Positions 57,195 through 64,000 of a stretch of DNA of 64,000 nucleotides are shown in pieces. Within the stretch, counting starts at the first letter, position 1; each line of letters starts with the position of its first letter. Origin of the DNA: Burkholderia thailandensis E264 (GTDB lineage Bacteria > Pseudomonadota > Gammaproteobacteria > Burkholderiales > Burkholderiaceae); NCBI RefSeq assembly GCF_000012365.1, contig NC_007651.1:2914001-2978000 (forward strand). Direction: 5' to 3'. Both the position numbers and the translations under genes were made by a program. The notes under the pieces were generated by a model. It saw only the letters and a program-made list of their open reading frames with translations, did no database searches and was not told the DNA's origin.

Positions 57195-57764
57195 AAACGG
57201 GCGGCCCGCCGCCCACGCCGCCGAAAGGTCATGCATGCATGACCGCATCGCGGTCGCGCCGACAATCAGGAAGCCGGGTGCGACGATGAACCCGGCGCTT
57301 GCCGCTCGCGCCAAGTCATTGCCGCCCAAAGCTCAACAAAGCCCAATCCCCAATGCCGATTAGGTCGAATTTCGGCCCTACACTTTTTCGGAAAATTTAT
57401 TTACCCTTGAGCAATACAGGTCAACTCCATTCAGGAAACAAAAAATATCGGACCCAAAACAATACATTCACATTTCCCAAGCAATAAAGCTCATATCGGA
57501 AACGAGAATGCCGGCTAGTCGTGCGGACGCTTTCATGTTGCCCTGATCGAATCGGGATGATCGCGCGATTGCGCGCCGCACCTCGCTCGATCGACGTCGC
57601 ATCACGGCAGCCACACGAAAATGGCCACGAAAGCGCCGCCGCTTCCGACACATGCATCAGGAATCCGAACGACCTGGCGGCGGGCCGCCGCGCAACCCGC
57701 CCTGCATCGATTTCACCGCCGGAATCTCAAATCGACCATTCAATTCATCAGGCCGAGTCAATTC
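57195..57764. other. Long AT-richer intergenic region upstream of the secreted hydrolase
   Basis: About 570 nt. It starts with a perfect 18-bp palindrome at 57227-57244. From 57350 to 57500 the sequence is clearly AT-richer than the neighbours (ATTTATTTACCC, AAAAAATATCGG), suggesting a long regulated leader or acquired DNA. No gene found. Confidence 0.5.
57227..57244. repeat. Perfect 18-bp palindrome GGTCATGCATGCATGACC
   Basis: Sits 33 nt after the PAS-LuxR stop codon, at the start of the long gap before the glycoside hydrolase. Its length and perfection fit a dimeric-regulator binding site or a plasmid-like recombination site; no protein is known to me for it. Confidence 0.5.
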
Positions 57765-59297
57765 ATGATTAATGCGAAAGCAAGATTTTTATTTTTTATT
57801 TTCATGATGAGCCTGATCGGATACCGCCCGGCATTCGCGCAAACCAATACGCCGGTAACCGGCATCGTGCTAGGCGGAGAAATCATCGAGATCATCAAGC
57901 AGAACCCGCAAAATCCGACGCAAGCGATCAACAACTATATGTCGGGCGTCGCCGCGATGAACGTGCGCTGGGTGCGCATCCATCTCGACTGGTCGGCCAT
58001 CCAGCCTGCGTCGACGTGGATCTTCGCGAGCGATCCCAATCCCGGCCAGAGCAGCGGCCTCACCTGGGGCGCGACGGACATCGTCGTTCGGGCGGCCAGG
58101 AATTACGGAATCCGCATTCTCGGCGTGATCACGTCGACACCGCGCTGGGCGGTCAATTCGCGGTGCCCGAGCGATTATCTGCAATCGACCGACGGCGCTT
58201 ACACGCTGTGCGCGCCGAATCTCACGCCATATACGAACTTCGCGCGAGCGGCCGCCAAGCATTACAGCAGCGACAGTTACGGCGGAAAAATCGACGCGTG
58301 GGAAATCTGGAACGAACCGAATTGCGGCCCGAACTTCATTCCTCACGATCCGCTCCTTTATACGCGACTCCTGAAGAGCGCGTATCCGGCGATCAAGCAG
58401 GCCAATCCGGCGGCGGCGGTCTATGCGGGCGGCAGCTCGGGGTGCCTCACGTCTCCGAACAACGGAACCGGCGCGCTTCCGTCGACCGGCGTGGCCGGCC
58501 TCGTGAGCTCGACGGACGCCCGCTACCCCGCGCCCACTCAATGGGAGCCGCGCGACTGGCTGGCCGTCATGTACGCGAACGGCGCGCGCGGGTACTTCGA
58601 CGGTCTCGCGCACCACCCCCACTGCCACAGCGACGACTGGCAACTGCCGGGCGACCAGTGCCCGAGCGCGACCGTCAACTCCGTGTACCCCGATTATTCG
58701 AATCCGTTCAACATCATGTGGCACACGTTCCCGTCGCCTTCGTACGGCTGGCCGTCCCCGACCGGCAAGACGTTCGCGAGCTACACGGGCACGAGCCTGC
58801 GCGACCTGATGAACGCGAACGGCGACGGAACGAAGCCGATCGTGATCACCGAGTTCGGCGTCGCGACGACCGCGTCGGACGGCGCGACCGATTTCACCGG
58901 CCGGTTGGGCGGCGATGCGCAGCAATACACGGACGCCAATTTCCAGACGATCGCGCCCGCCTACCTGACGCAGGCGAATCAGGCGCGCGAGTACAAGGCG
59001 CTGATCGCCTGGATCGCCAATCAGCCTTACGGCCAATACGGCCCGGTTTACGCGTACTGCTACTCGGACATGGCGCTGTCGTCGCCGTATAGCGGGAACA
59101 TCTACGAGCCGTACTTCGGCCTGGTGACGATCACCGCGTCGACGGGTTCGTCCGGCACGGTGGGCGCGCCCAAAATTGCCGGAACGTTCCAGGCCCCGTC
59201 GGGGCAGTATTACCCGGCCTGGCCCAACTTCGGCGCGGCCGCAGCAGCCGCCGCCAATCAGACGCCGGGCTATGCGCCGGTCGGCCCCGGCTGGTGA
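57765..59297 (+). CDS. Secreted glycoside hydrolase, clan GH-A (GH39/GH5-like)
   Basis: Protein of 510 aa from the ATG at 57765. An upstream in-frame ATG (57621) would give a non-signal N-terminus, whereas this one starts with a Sec signal (ARFLFFIFMMSLIGYRPAFA, cut after AFA at about residue 26). The (beta/alpha)8 hydrolase domain has NVRWVRIHLDWSAIQP, GIRILGVITSTPRWA, the acid/base motif DAWEIWNEPNCGP with Glu at about 183 and the nucleophile region IVITEFGVAT with Glu at about 365. The C-terminus has an Ala-rich tail. Similar enzymes cleave exopolysaccharides or glycosides; substrate unknown. It stands alone behind a long AT-rich leader. Confidence 0.85.
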   Translation: MINAKARFLFFIFMMSLIGYRPAFAQTNTPVTGIVLGGEIIEIIKQNPQNPTQAINNYMSGVAAMNVRWVRIHLDWSAIQPASTWIFASDPNPGQSSGLTWGATDIVVRAARNYGIRILGVITSTPRWAVNSRCPSDYLQSTDGAYTLCAPNLTPYTNFARAAAKHYSSDSYGGKIDAWEIWNEPNCGPNFIPHDPLLYTRLLKSAYPAIKQANPAAAVYAGGSSGCLTSPNNGTGALPSTGVAGLVSSTDARYPAPTQWEPRDWLAVMYANGARGYFDGLAHHPHCHSDDWQLPGDQCPSATVNSVYPDYSNPFNIMWHTFPSPSYGWPSPTGKTFASYTGTSLRDLMNANGDGTKPIVITEFGVATTASDGATDFTGRLGGDAQQYTDANFQTIAPAYLTQANQAREYKALIAWIANQPYGQYGPVYAYCYSDMALSSPYSGNIYEPYFGLVTITASTGSSGTVGAPKIAGTFQAPSGQYYPAWPNFGAAAAAAANQTPGYAPVGPGW

Positions 59298-59358
59298 CGC
59301 ACATCGTCGGACGAAAGACGAGCGCGGCGCGCACGCGCGCCGCCGCCCGCCACCGCCC

Positions 59359-59790
59359 TTACGCGACCTTCGCCTGCAGCGCGCTTTCGATCGTGTTACG
59401 GAGCAGGTCCGGCAGCGGCACCGACTTGCCGAGCGCGTAGTTGACCCACACGCAGCGCGCGGCGCCGCGCGCGTACACGTGCTCGGGGTCGTCCGAGCGG
59501 GTCAGCTCGAACGCCGTGTCGAAGCTGCTGCGGCCAGGCTTCGCGGCCAACAGGCGCGCGATCACGTCGCCCGGATAATGCAGCTGGCGCAGGAATTCCA
59601 TCGACGCGTTGACGACGACGGGCCCCTGCCCCTCGCCGTTGCCGCCCGCAATGCCGAGCTTGCCGAACCACGTGACGCGCGCTTCTTCCATGTAGCGGAA
59701 GTAGACCGTGTTGTTCACATGGCCGAACGCATCCATGTCGCCCCAACGGATCGGCATCGACATTTCAAAGACCGGAGTGTAATCGCTCAT
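59359..59790 (-). CDS. Acyl-CoA thioesterase (hotdog fold, 4HBT/YbgC type)
   Basis: Protein of 143 aa from the ATG at 59790 (MSDYTPVFEMSMPIRWGDMD); an ATG four codons upstream (59802) is an alternative. The hotdog motif WGDMDAFGHVNNTVYFRYMEEAR carries the catalytic Asp, and VVVNASMEFLRQLHYPGDVIARL follows. These enzymes hydrolyse acyl-CoA or hydroxybenzoyl-CoA. It is 53 nt downstream of the SDR gene on the same strand, so the two may act on the same acyl-CoA pool. Confidence 0.9.
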   Translation of the reverse strand: MSDYTPVFEMSMPIRWGDMDAFGHVNNTVYFRYMEEARVTWFGKLGIAGGNGEGQGPVVVNASMEFLRQLHYPGDVIARLLAAKPGRSSFDTAFELTRSDDPEHVYARGAARCVWVNYALGKSVPLPDLLRNTIESALQAKVA

Positions 59791-59843
59791 CGCACGCTTC
59801 ATTTCTTCAAGGTGAAACCGTTCAAACCGTTCTGCGCGGCCGC

Positions 59844-60623
59844 TCACGCGAGACCGAGGCCGTCGTCGGCCGACACGATCGAGCCGTTGATGAACTGTGA
59901 CTCGTCCGCGGCGAGCAGCAGCAGCAGCCCGTCGAGATCCTGCGGCTTGCCGACGCGCCGGCGCGGCAGCATCGACTGCAGCTTCTGGCCCTGCTCGGTT
60001 TCCCACAGGGAGTGATTGATCTCGGTATCGATGTAGCCGGGGCAGATCGCGTTGACGTTGATGCCGTGGCGGCCCCATTCGAGCGCCATCGCCCGCGTCA
60101 TGTGGACGACGGCCGCCTTGCTCATCGCGTAAAGGCCGATCTGCGAGAACGGCCGCAGCCCGGCGACCGACGCGATGTTGATGATCCGGCAAGCCGGTTT
60201 CGCGTTGCCGTTGCCCGCGCGCATCATCATCCGCTTCGCGACTTCCTGCGCGACGAAAAATGCGCCGCGCGTGTTCGTATCGAATACGTATTCGAAATCT
60301 GCGGGCGTCACGTCGACGAGCTTCTGCATCGTCGACACGCCCGAATTGTTGACGAGGATATCGATCGTGCCCGCTTCGGTTTCCGCGTGCGCGACAGCCG
60401 CCTTGATGCTCTGATAATCGGTGACGTCGAGCGAGACCACGTGCGCGGCGCCGCCCGCCGCCTCGATTTCCGCGCGCAGCTCCTTCAGGCGCTCGACGCG
60501 CCGGCTCGCGAGCACGACCTTCGCGCCAGCCTGCGACAGCACTTGCGCGAAGCGCTGCCCGAGACCGCTCGACGCGCCCGTGATGAACGCGACCTTGCCC
60601 TCCAGATTGATCGAACGGCCCAT
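59844..60623 (-). CDS. Short-chain dehydrogenase/reductase, 3-oxoacyl reductase-like
   Basis: SDR of 259 aa. The coenzyme-binding motif KVAFITGASSGLGQRFAQVL is at the N-terminus, LVNNSGVSTMQKLVDV carries the NNAG-like motif, and LRPFSQIGLYAMSKAAVVHMTRAM holds the catalytic Tyr and Lys (YxxxK) with the upstream Ser. GINVNAICPGYIDTEIN and DGLLLLLAADESQFINGSIVSADDGLGLA end it. Likely an NAD(P)-dependent reductase of a beta-oxoacyl or hydroxyacyl substrate. GGAGTCGG precedes the ATG. Confidence 0.93.
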   Translation of the reverse strand: MGRSINLEGKVAFITGASSGLGQRFAQVLSQAGAKVVLASRRVERLKELRAEIEAAGGAAHVVSLDVTDYQSIKAAVAHAETEAGTIDILVNNSGVSTMQKLVDVTPADFEYVFDTNTRGAFFVAQEVAKRMMMRAGNGNAKPACRIINIASVAGLRPFSQIGLYAMSKAAVVHMTRAMALEWGRHGINVNAICPGYIDTEINHSLWETEQGQKLQSMLPRRRVGKPQDLDGLLLLLAADESQFINGSIVSADDGLGLA

Positions 60624-60803
60624 GCCGACTCCTCATTATTCCGATGACAACATGCCGCACCAGTATGAACCGTTCCTGCGTGCGACCCAATCCAAAAAAT
60701 AGAACGATCGTGCTAATCTAGGATTCCGCTGTTGCGGCAAGCGTTTTGTTTCGCCGACAATACGGTCCCGAATAAAAGCATTCTAATGGTTAGAGGAGCG
60801 TTC

Positions 60804-62477
60804 ATGACCCCCGCAAGCCTCATCGAGCAATACGGCCCGCGCGAATCGATGGAATACGAAGTCGTGATCGTCGGCGGCGGCCCCGCGGGCCTGTCGGCGG
60901 CCATCCGGCTCAAGCAGCTCGCCGCCGAGAAAGGCACGGAAATCGGCGTGTGCGTGCTCGAAAAGGGCTCGGAGATCGGCGCGCACATCCTGTCGGGCGC
61001 GGTGATGGACCCGCGCGCGATCACCGAGCTGTTCCCTGACTGGAAGGAAAAGGGCGCGCCGCTCGACGTCGACGTCACCGAAGACCGCTTCCTGTTCCTG
61101 ACCGAGAAAAGCGCGTTCCAGGTGCCGAACTGGGCGCTGCCGGATAACTTCAAGAACCACGGCAACTACGTGATCAGCCTCGGCAATGTGACGCGGTGGC
61201 TCGGCCAGCAGGCCGAGGCGCTCGGCGTCGAGATCTTCCCGGGCTTTCCGGCGGCCGAGATCCTCTATCACGACGACGGCTCGGTCAAGGGCGTCGCGAC
61301 GGGCAACATGGGCATCGGCAAGGATGGCGAGCCGACCGAGAACTTCCAGCTCGGCATGGAGCTGCACGCGAAGTACACGCTTTTCTGCGAAGGCGCGCGC
61401 GGCCACCTCGGCCGCCAGTTGATGGACCAGTTCAAGCTGAACGCGAACAGCGATCCGCAGGCGTACGGAATCGGCATCAAGGAGCTGTGGGAAATCGACC
61501 CGGTCAAGCACAAGCCGGGCCTCGTGATCCACACGGCGGGCTGGCCGCTGTCGTCGGACACGTACGGCGGCTCGTTCCTGTATCACATGGACAACAACCA
61601 GGTCGTCGTCGGCTTCGTCGTCGGCCTCGCGTACTCGAACCCGTACCTGTCGCCGTTCGAGGAATTCCAGCGCTACAAGACGCATCCGGCGATCCGGCCG
61701 TTTCTCGAAGGCGGCAAGCGCGTGTCGTACGGCGCACGCGCGATCACGGCGGGCGGCCTGCTGTCGCTGCCGAAGACGGTGTTTCCGGGCGGCGCGCTCG
61801 TCGGCGACGACGCGGGCTTCCTGAACGCATCGCGGATCAAGGGCAGCCATGCGGCGATCAAGACCGGCATGCTCGCCGCCGAAGCCGCGTTCGACGCGGT
61901 GCAGGCGGGCCGCCAGGCCGACGAGCTGACCGCGTACCCGGATGCGTTCAAGACGTCGTGGCTGCACACCGAGCTCTACCGTGCGCGCAACTTCAAGCAG
62001 TGGATGAGCAAGGGGCTGTATCTCGGCACACTGATGGTCGGCGTCGAGCAGAAGCTGATGAACGGCAACGTGCCGTGGACGCTGCACCACCAGCACGGCG
62101 ACCACGAGATGCTGAAGCCCGCGTCGCAGTGCCAGCCGATCGACTATCCGAAGCCGGACGGCAAACTGACGTTCGACCGGCTGTCGTCGGTGTTCATCTC
62201 GAACACGAATCACGAGGAAAACCAGCCTGCGCACCTGACGCTGAAGGACGCGAGCGTGCCGGTGAACGTCAATCTGCGCACGTACGCGGGGCCGGAAGCG
62301 CGCTTCTGCCCGGCCGCCGTCTACGAGTTCGTGAAGAACGACGACGGCAGCGACCGCCTCGTGATCAATGCACAGAACTGCGTGCACTGCAAGACCTGCG
62401 ACATCAAGGACCCGACGCAGAACATCGTGTGGGTCACGCCTGAAGGCGGCGGCGGGCCGAACTATCCGAACATGTGA
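60804..62477 (+). CDS. Electron-transfer flavoprotein:ubiquinone oxidoreductase
   Basis: Membrane-associated FAD and 4Fe-4S enzyme that passes electrons from ETF (fatty-acid and amino-acid dehydrogenases) to quinone. The protein is 557 aa from ATG 60804, behind GAGGAG. FAD motif EVVIVGGGPAGLSAAIRLK at about residue 20, VDRFLFLTEKSAFQVPNW-like stretch and the membrane/quinone-binding region follow. The C-terminus is ferredoxin-like with cluster Cys in RFCPAAVYEFV and NAQNCVHCKTCDIKDPTQNI. The last residues are GGGGPNYPNM, typical of the family. It stands alone behind a TCTAAT-like -10; a strong terminator follows. Confidence 0.94.
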   Translation: MTPASLIEQYGPRESMEYEVVIVGGGPAGLSAAIRLKQLAAEKGTEIGVCVLEKGSEIGAHILSGAVMDPRAITELFPDWKEKGAPLDVDVTEDRFLFLTEKSAFQVPNWALPDNFKNHGNYVISLGNVTRWLGQQAEALGVEIFPGFPAAEILYHDDGSVKGVATGNMGIGKDGEPTENFQLGMELHAKYTLFCEGARGHLGRQLMDQFKLNANSDPQAYGIGIKELWEIDPVKHKPGLVIHTAGWPLSSDTYGGSFLYHMDNNQVVVGFVVGLAYSNPYLSPFEEFQRYKTHPAIRPFLEGGKRVSYGARAITAGGLLSLPKTVFPGGALVGDDAGFLNASRIKGSHAAIKTGMLAAEAAFDAVQAGRQADELTAYPDAFKTSWLHTELYRARNFKQWMSKGLYLGTLMVGVEQKLMNGNVPWTLHHQHGDHEMLKPASQCQPIDYPKPDGKLTFDRLSSVFISNTNHEENQPAHLTLKDASVPVNVNLRTYAGPEARFCPAAVYEFVKNDDGSDRLVINAQNCVHCKTCDIKDPTQNIVWVTPEGGGGPNYPNM

Positions 62478-62532
62478 CCGGTCGCCCGCGCGTCGCGCGG
62501 GCCGCTCGCGCCGCACGGCACGATGCGGCAAA

Positions 62533-62565
62533 CGGAAACGGGCGCCTTGGCGCCCGTTTCCGTTT
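62533..62565 (+). terminator. Rho-independent terminator after ETF-QO
   Basis: CGGAAACGGGCGCC (62533-62546) pairs with GGCGCCCGTTTCCG (62549-62562), with a two-base gap and TTTC. Confidence 0.75.
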
Positions 62566-62648
62566 CGATCCTGTCTCGATTTCGATGCGTCGCGCCGGAC
62601 ATCGGCGCACGCCGCATCGCGCACGACGCCCGCCCCCTCAGTCCAAGC

Positions 62649-63758
62649 TCATTGCGCTTGCGGCGCGCGCGCGGCGATCTTCGGCGTCGCGGTCGACACG
62701 TCGCCGCACTGCGCGCGATGCCGCAGCGCGTGATCGATCAGGACGAGCGCGAGCATCGATTCGGCAATCGGCGTCGCACGAATCCCGACGCACGGATCGT
62801 GACGGCCGAACGTCTCGATGACGGCAGGCTCGCCCGCCTTCGTGATCGAGCGGCGCGGCGTGCGGATGCTCGACGTCGGCTTGATCGCGATCGACACCGT
62901 GATGTCCTGCCCCGTCGAGATGCCGCCGAGCACGCCTCCCGCATGGTTGCCGACGAAGCCGTCCGGCGTCAGTTCGTCGCCGTGCACCGACCCGCGCTGC
63001 GCGACGCTCGCGAAGCCCGCGCCGATCTCGACGCCCTTCACCGCGTTGATCCCCATCATCGCGTGCGCGATGTCGGCGTCGAGCCGATCGAAGAGCGGCT
63101 CGCCCCAGCCGACCGGCACGCCCGACGCGACGACGTCGATCCGCGCGCCGATCGAATCGCCGTCCTTGCGCAGCGCGTCCATGTAGCCCTCGAGCTGCGG
63201 AACGATATCGGCGTTCGGCGCGAAGAACGGGTTCTCGCGCACATGCGACCAGTCGACGAACGGAATCTCGATCTCGCCGAGCGCGCTCATGTAGCCGCGC
63301 ACCTCGACGCCGAAGCGCTCGCGCAGCCACTTCTTCGCGATCGCGCCGGCGCCGACGACGGGCGCCGTCAGCCGGGCCGACGATCGGCCGCCGCCGCGAT
63401 AGTCGCGCACGCCATACTTCTGCCAGTACGTATAGTCGGCGTGGCCCGGGCGGAAGGTCTCGACGATGTTGCCGTAGTCCTTGCTGCGCTGGTCGGTGTT
63501 GCGGATCAGGAGCGCGATCGGCGCGCCCGTCGTCACGCCCTCGAACACGCCGGACAGGATCTCGACCTGGTCCGGCTCCTGACGCTGCGTGACATGGCGC
63601 GACGTGCCGGGCTTGCGGCGGTCGAGCTCGAGCTGGACGTCGGCTTCCGTGAGCGCCATGCCCGGCGGGCAGCCGTCGATCACGCAGCCGATCGCGGGAC
63701 CGTGCGACTCGCCGAAGGTCGTGACAGTGAAAAGCGTGCCGAGGGTGTTGCCGGACAT
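62649..63758 (-). CDS. aroC: Chorismate synthase
   Basis: FMNH2-dependent enzyme that converts EPSP to chorismate, the last common step of aromatic biosynthesis. The protein is 369 aa, standard. [33 protein letters not shown] carries the first signature, [23 protein letters not shown] and [22 protein letters not shown] the others. The C-terminal signature [22 protein letters not shown] is present. No other aro genes are adjacent. A CATAAT hexamer lies about 38 nt upstream, weak as a -10. Confidence 0.97.
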   Translation of the reverse strand: MSGNTLGTLFTVTTFGESHGPAIGCVIDGCPPGMALTEADVQLELDRRKPGTSRHVTQRQEPDQVEILSGVFEGVTTGAPIALLIRNTDQRSKDYGNIVETFRPGHADYTYWQKYGVRDYRGGGRSSARLTAPVVGAGAIAKKWLRERFGVEVRGYMSALGEIEIPFVDWSHVRENPFFAPNADIVPQLEGYMDALRKDGDSIGARIDVVASGVPVGWGEPLFDRLDADIAHAMMGINAVKGVEIGAGFASVAQRGSVHGDELTPDGFVGNHAGGVLGGISTGQDITVSIAIKPTSSIRTPRRSITKAGEPAVIETFGRHDPCVGIRATPIAESMLALVLIDHALRHRAQCGDVSTATPKIAARAPQAQ

Positions 63759-64000
63759 AGGGCCGTCCCAAAGAAAGTCAGTCGGGGGAAACCGTTATTA
63801 TGCCAGCCCGTTTCGGGCAATGCGGCGAACTGGCGCGCGGTCGGGCCGCACCACGCGACGTCGCGCCGCGCACACGTGCGCGCGATGCGGCGGCCGATAT
63901 CGCGCTTCGGCTTCGCTCCGGCCGAGCGGCAACCGGCGGGCGGCGCGCGCGGCGTTCCGCGCTGCCCCGGCCCGTCGGCGAACGAGCGGCCCCAAGCATC
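63759..64000. other. Right end, upstream of aroC
   Basis: About 240 nt; short open frames on the minus strand look like GC-bias artefacts, with no ribosome-binding sites. A CATAAT box near 63796-63801 (complement) may belong to the aroC promoter. Confidence 0.35.

Noticed and set aside
59359..60690. Fusion of the SDR region and thioesterase in one frame
   Set aside because: The upstream part is a shadow frame of the SDR gene; the thioesterase has its own start and hotdog domain.

Overview
The window is high-GC DNA from a betaproteobacterium, almost certainly a Burkholderia of the pseudomallei/thailandensis group. The evidence is the joint presence and order of sucB-sucA-typA, rimP-nusA-infB-rbfA-truB, scpB-rluB and thrS-infC-rpmI-rplT-pheS-pheT-ihfA-merR, the codon use, and Burkholderia-type paralogues such as DUF2844/DUF3443 proteins and SQR plus DUF1641. 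Most of the window is core chromosome; the species cannot be fixed from sequence alone.

Layout. 1-5.8 kb (minus): sucB (cut by the window edge), sucA and typA. 6.1-11.1 kb (plus): a MarR regulator with a tripartite drug-efflux operon (outer-membrane factor, EmrA-like adaptor, EmrB-like 14-TM pump) inserted between typA and truB. 11.3-17.9 kb (minus): the translation/transcription operon rimP-nusA-infB-rbfA-truB, with a strong promoter and a terminator-like hairpin ahead of rimP. 18-21 kb (minus): scpB and rluB, both with long low-complexity tails. 21.3-26.6 kb: a looser region with a LysR regulator, an IS5-type transposase-domain relic, small exported proteins, a YdcF-like protein, an ABM-domain protein and a possible structured RNA. 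26.7-28 kb: bamC. 28.2-30 kb: an exported DUF2844 protein and a DUF3443 lipoprotein that carries two aspartic-protease-like D-T/S-G-S motifs.

30.2-34.6 kb: tRNA-Pro(GGG) followed by an accessory block with an FkbM-type methyltransferase and a nested pair of insertion sequences. An ISL3-family element (8-bp target duplication CATTTTTT) is itself split by an IS2-group IS3-family element (5-bp duplication GAGCG). 34.6-36.8 kb: a large lipoprotein built from two diverged copies of one domain. 36.9-45.2 kb (minus): tRNA-Val(GAC), thrS, infC (non-canonical ATC start), rpmI, rplT, pheS, pheT, ihfA, merR-like. 45.3-49 kb (minus): relA, a RidA protein and an alpha/beta hydrolase.

49.4-64 kb: metabolic and accessory operons. 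These are a sulfide:quinone-oxidoreductase-like flavoprotein with a DUF1641 partner; a LysR gene divergent from a three-gene set (exported SnoaL-like protein, Tat-exported polysaccharide deacetylase, SDR); a GGTTCGC heptanucleotide array; scoA-scoB (ketone body/acetoacetate CoA transfer); a PAS-LuxR regulator; a secreted clan GH-A glycoside hydrolase; a thioesterase with an SDR; ETF:ubiquinone oxidoreductase; and aroC. I see no CRISPR array, rRNA, prophage or replication origin.
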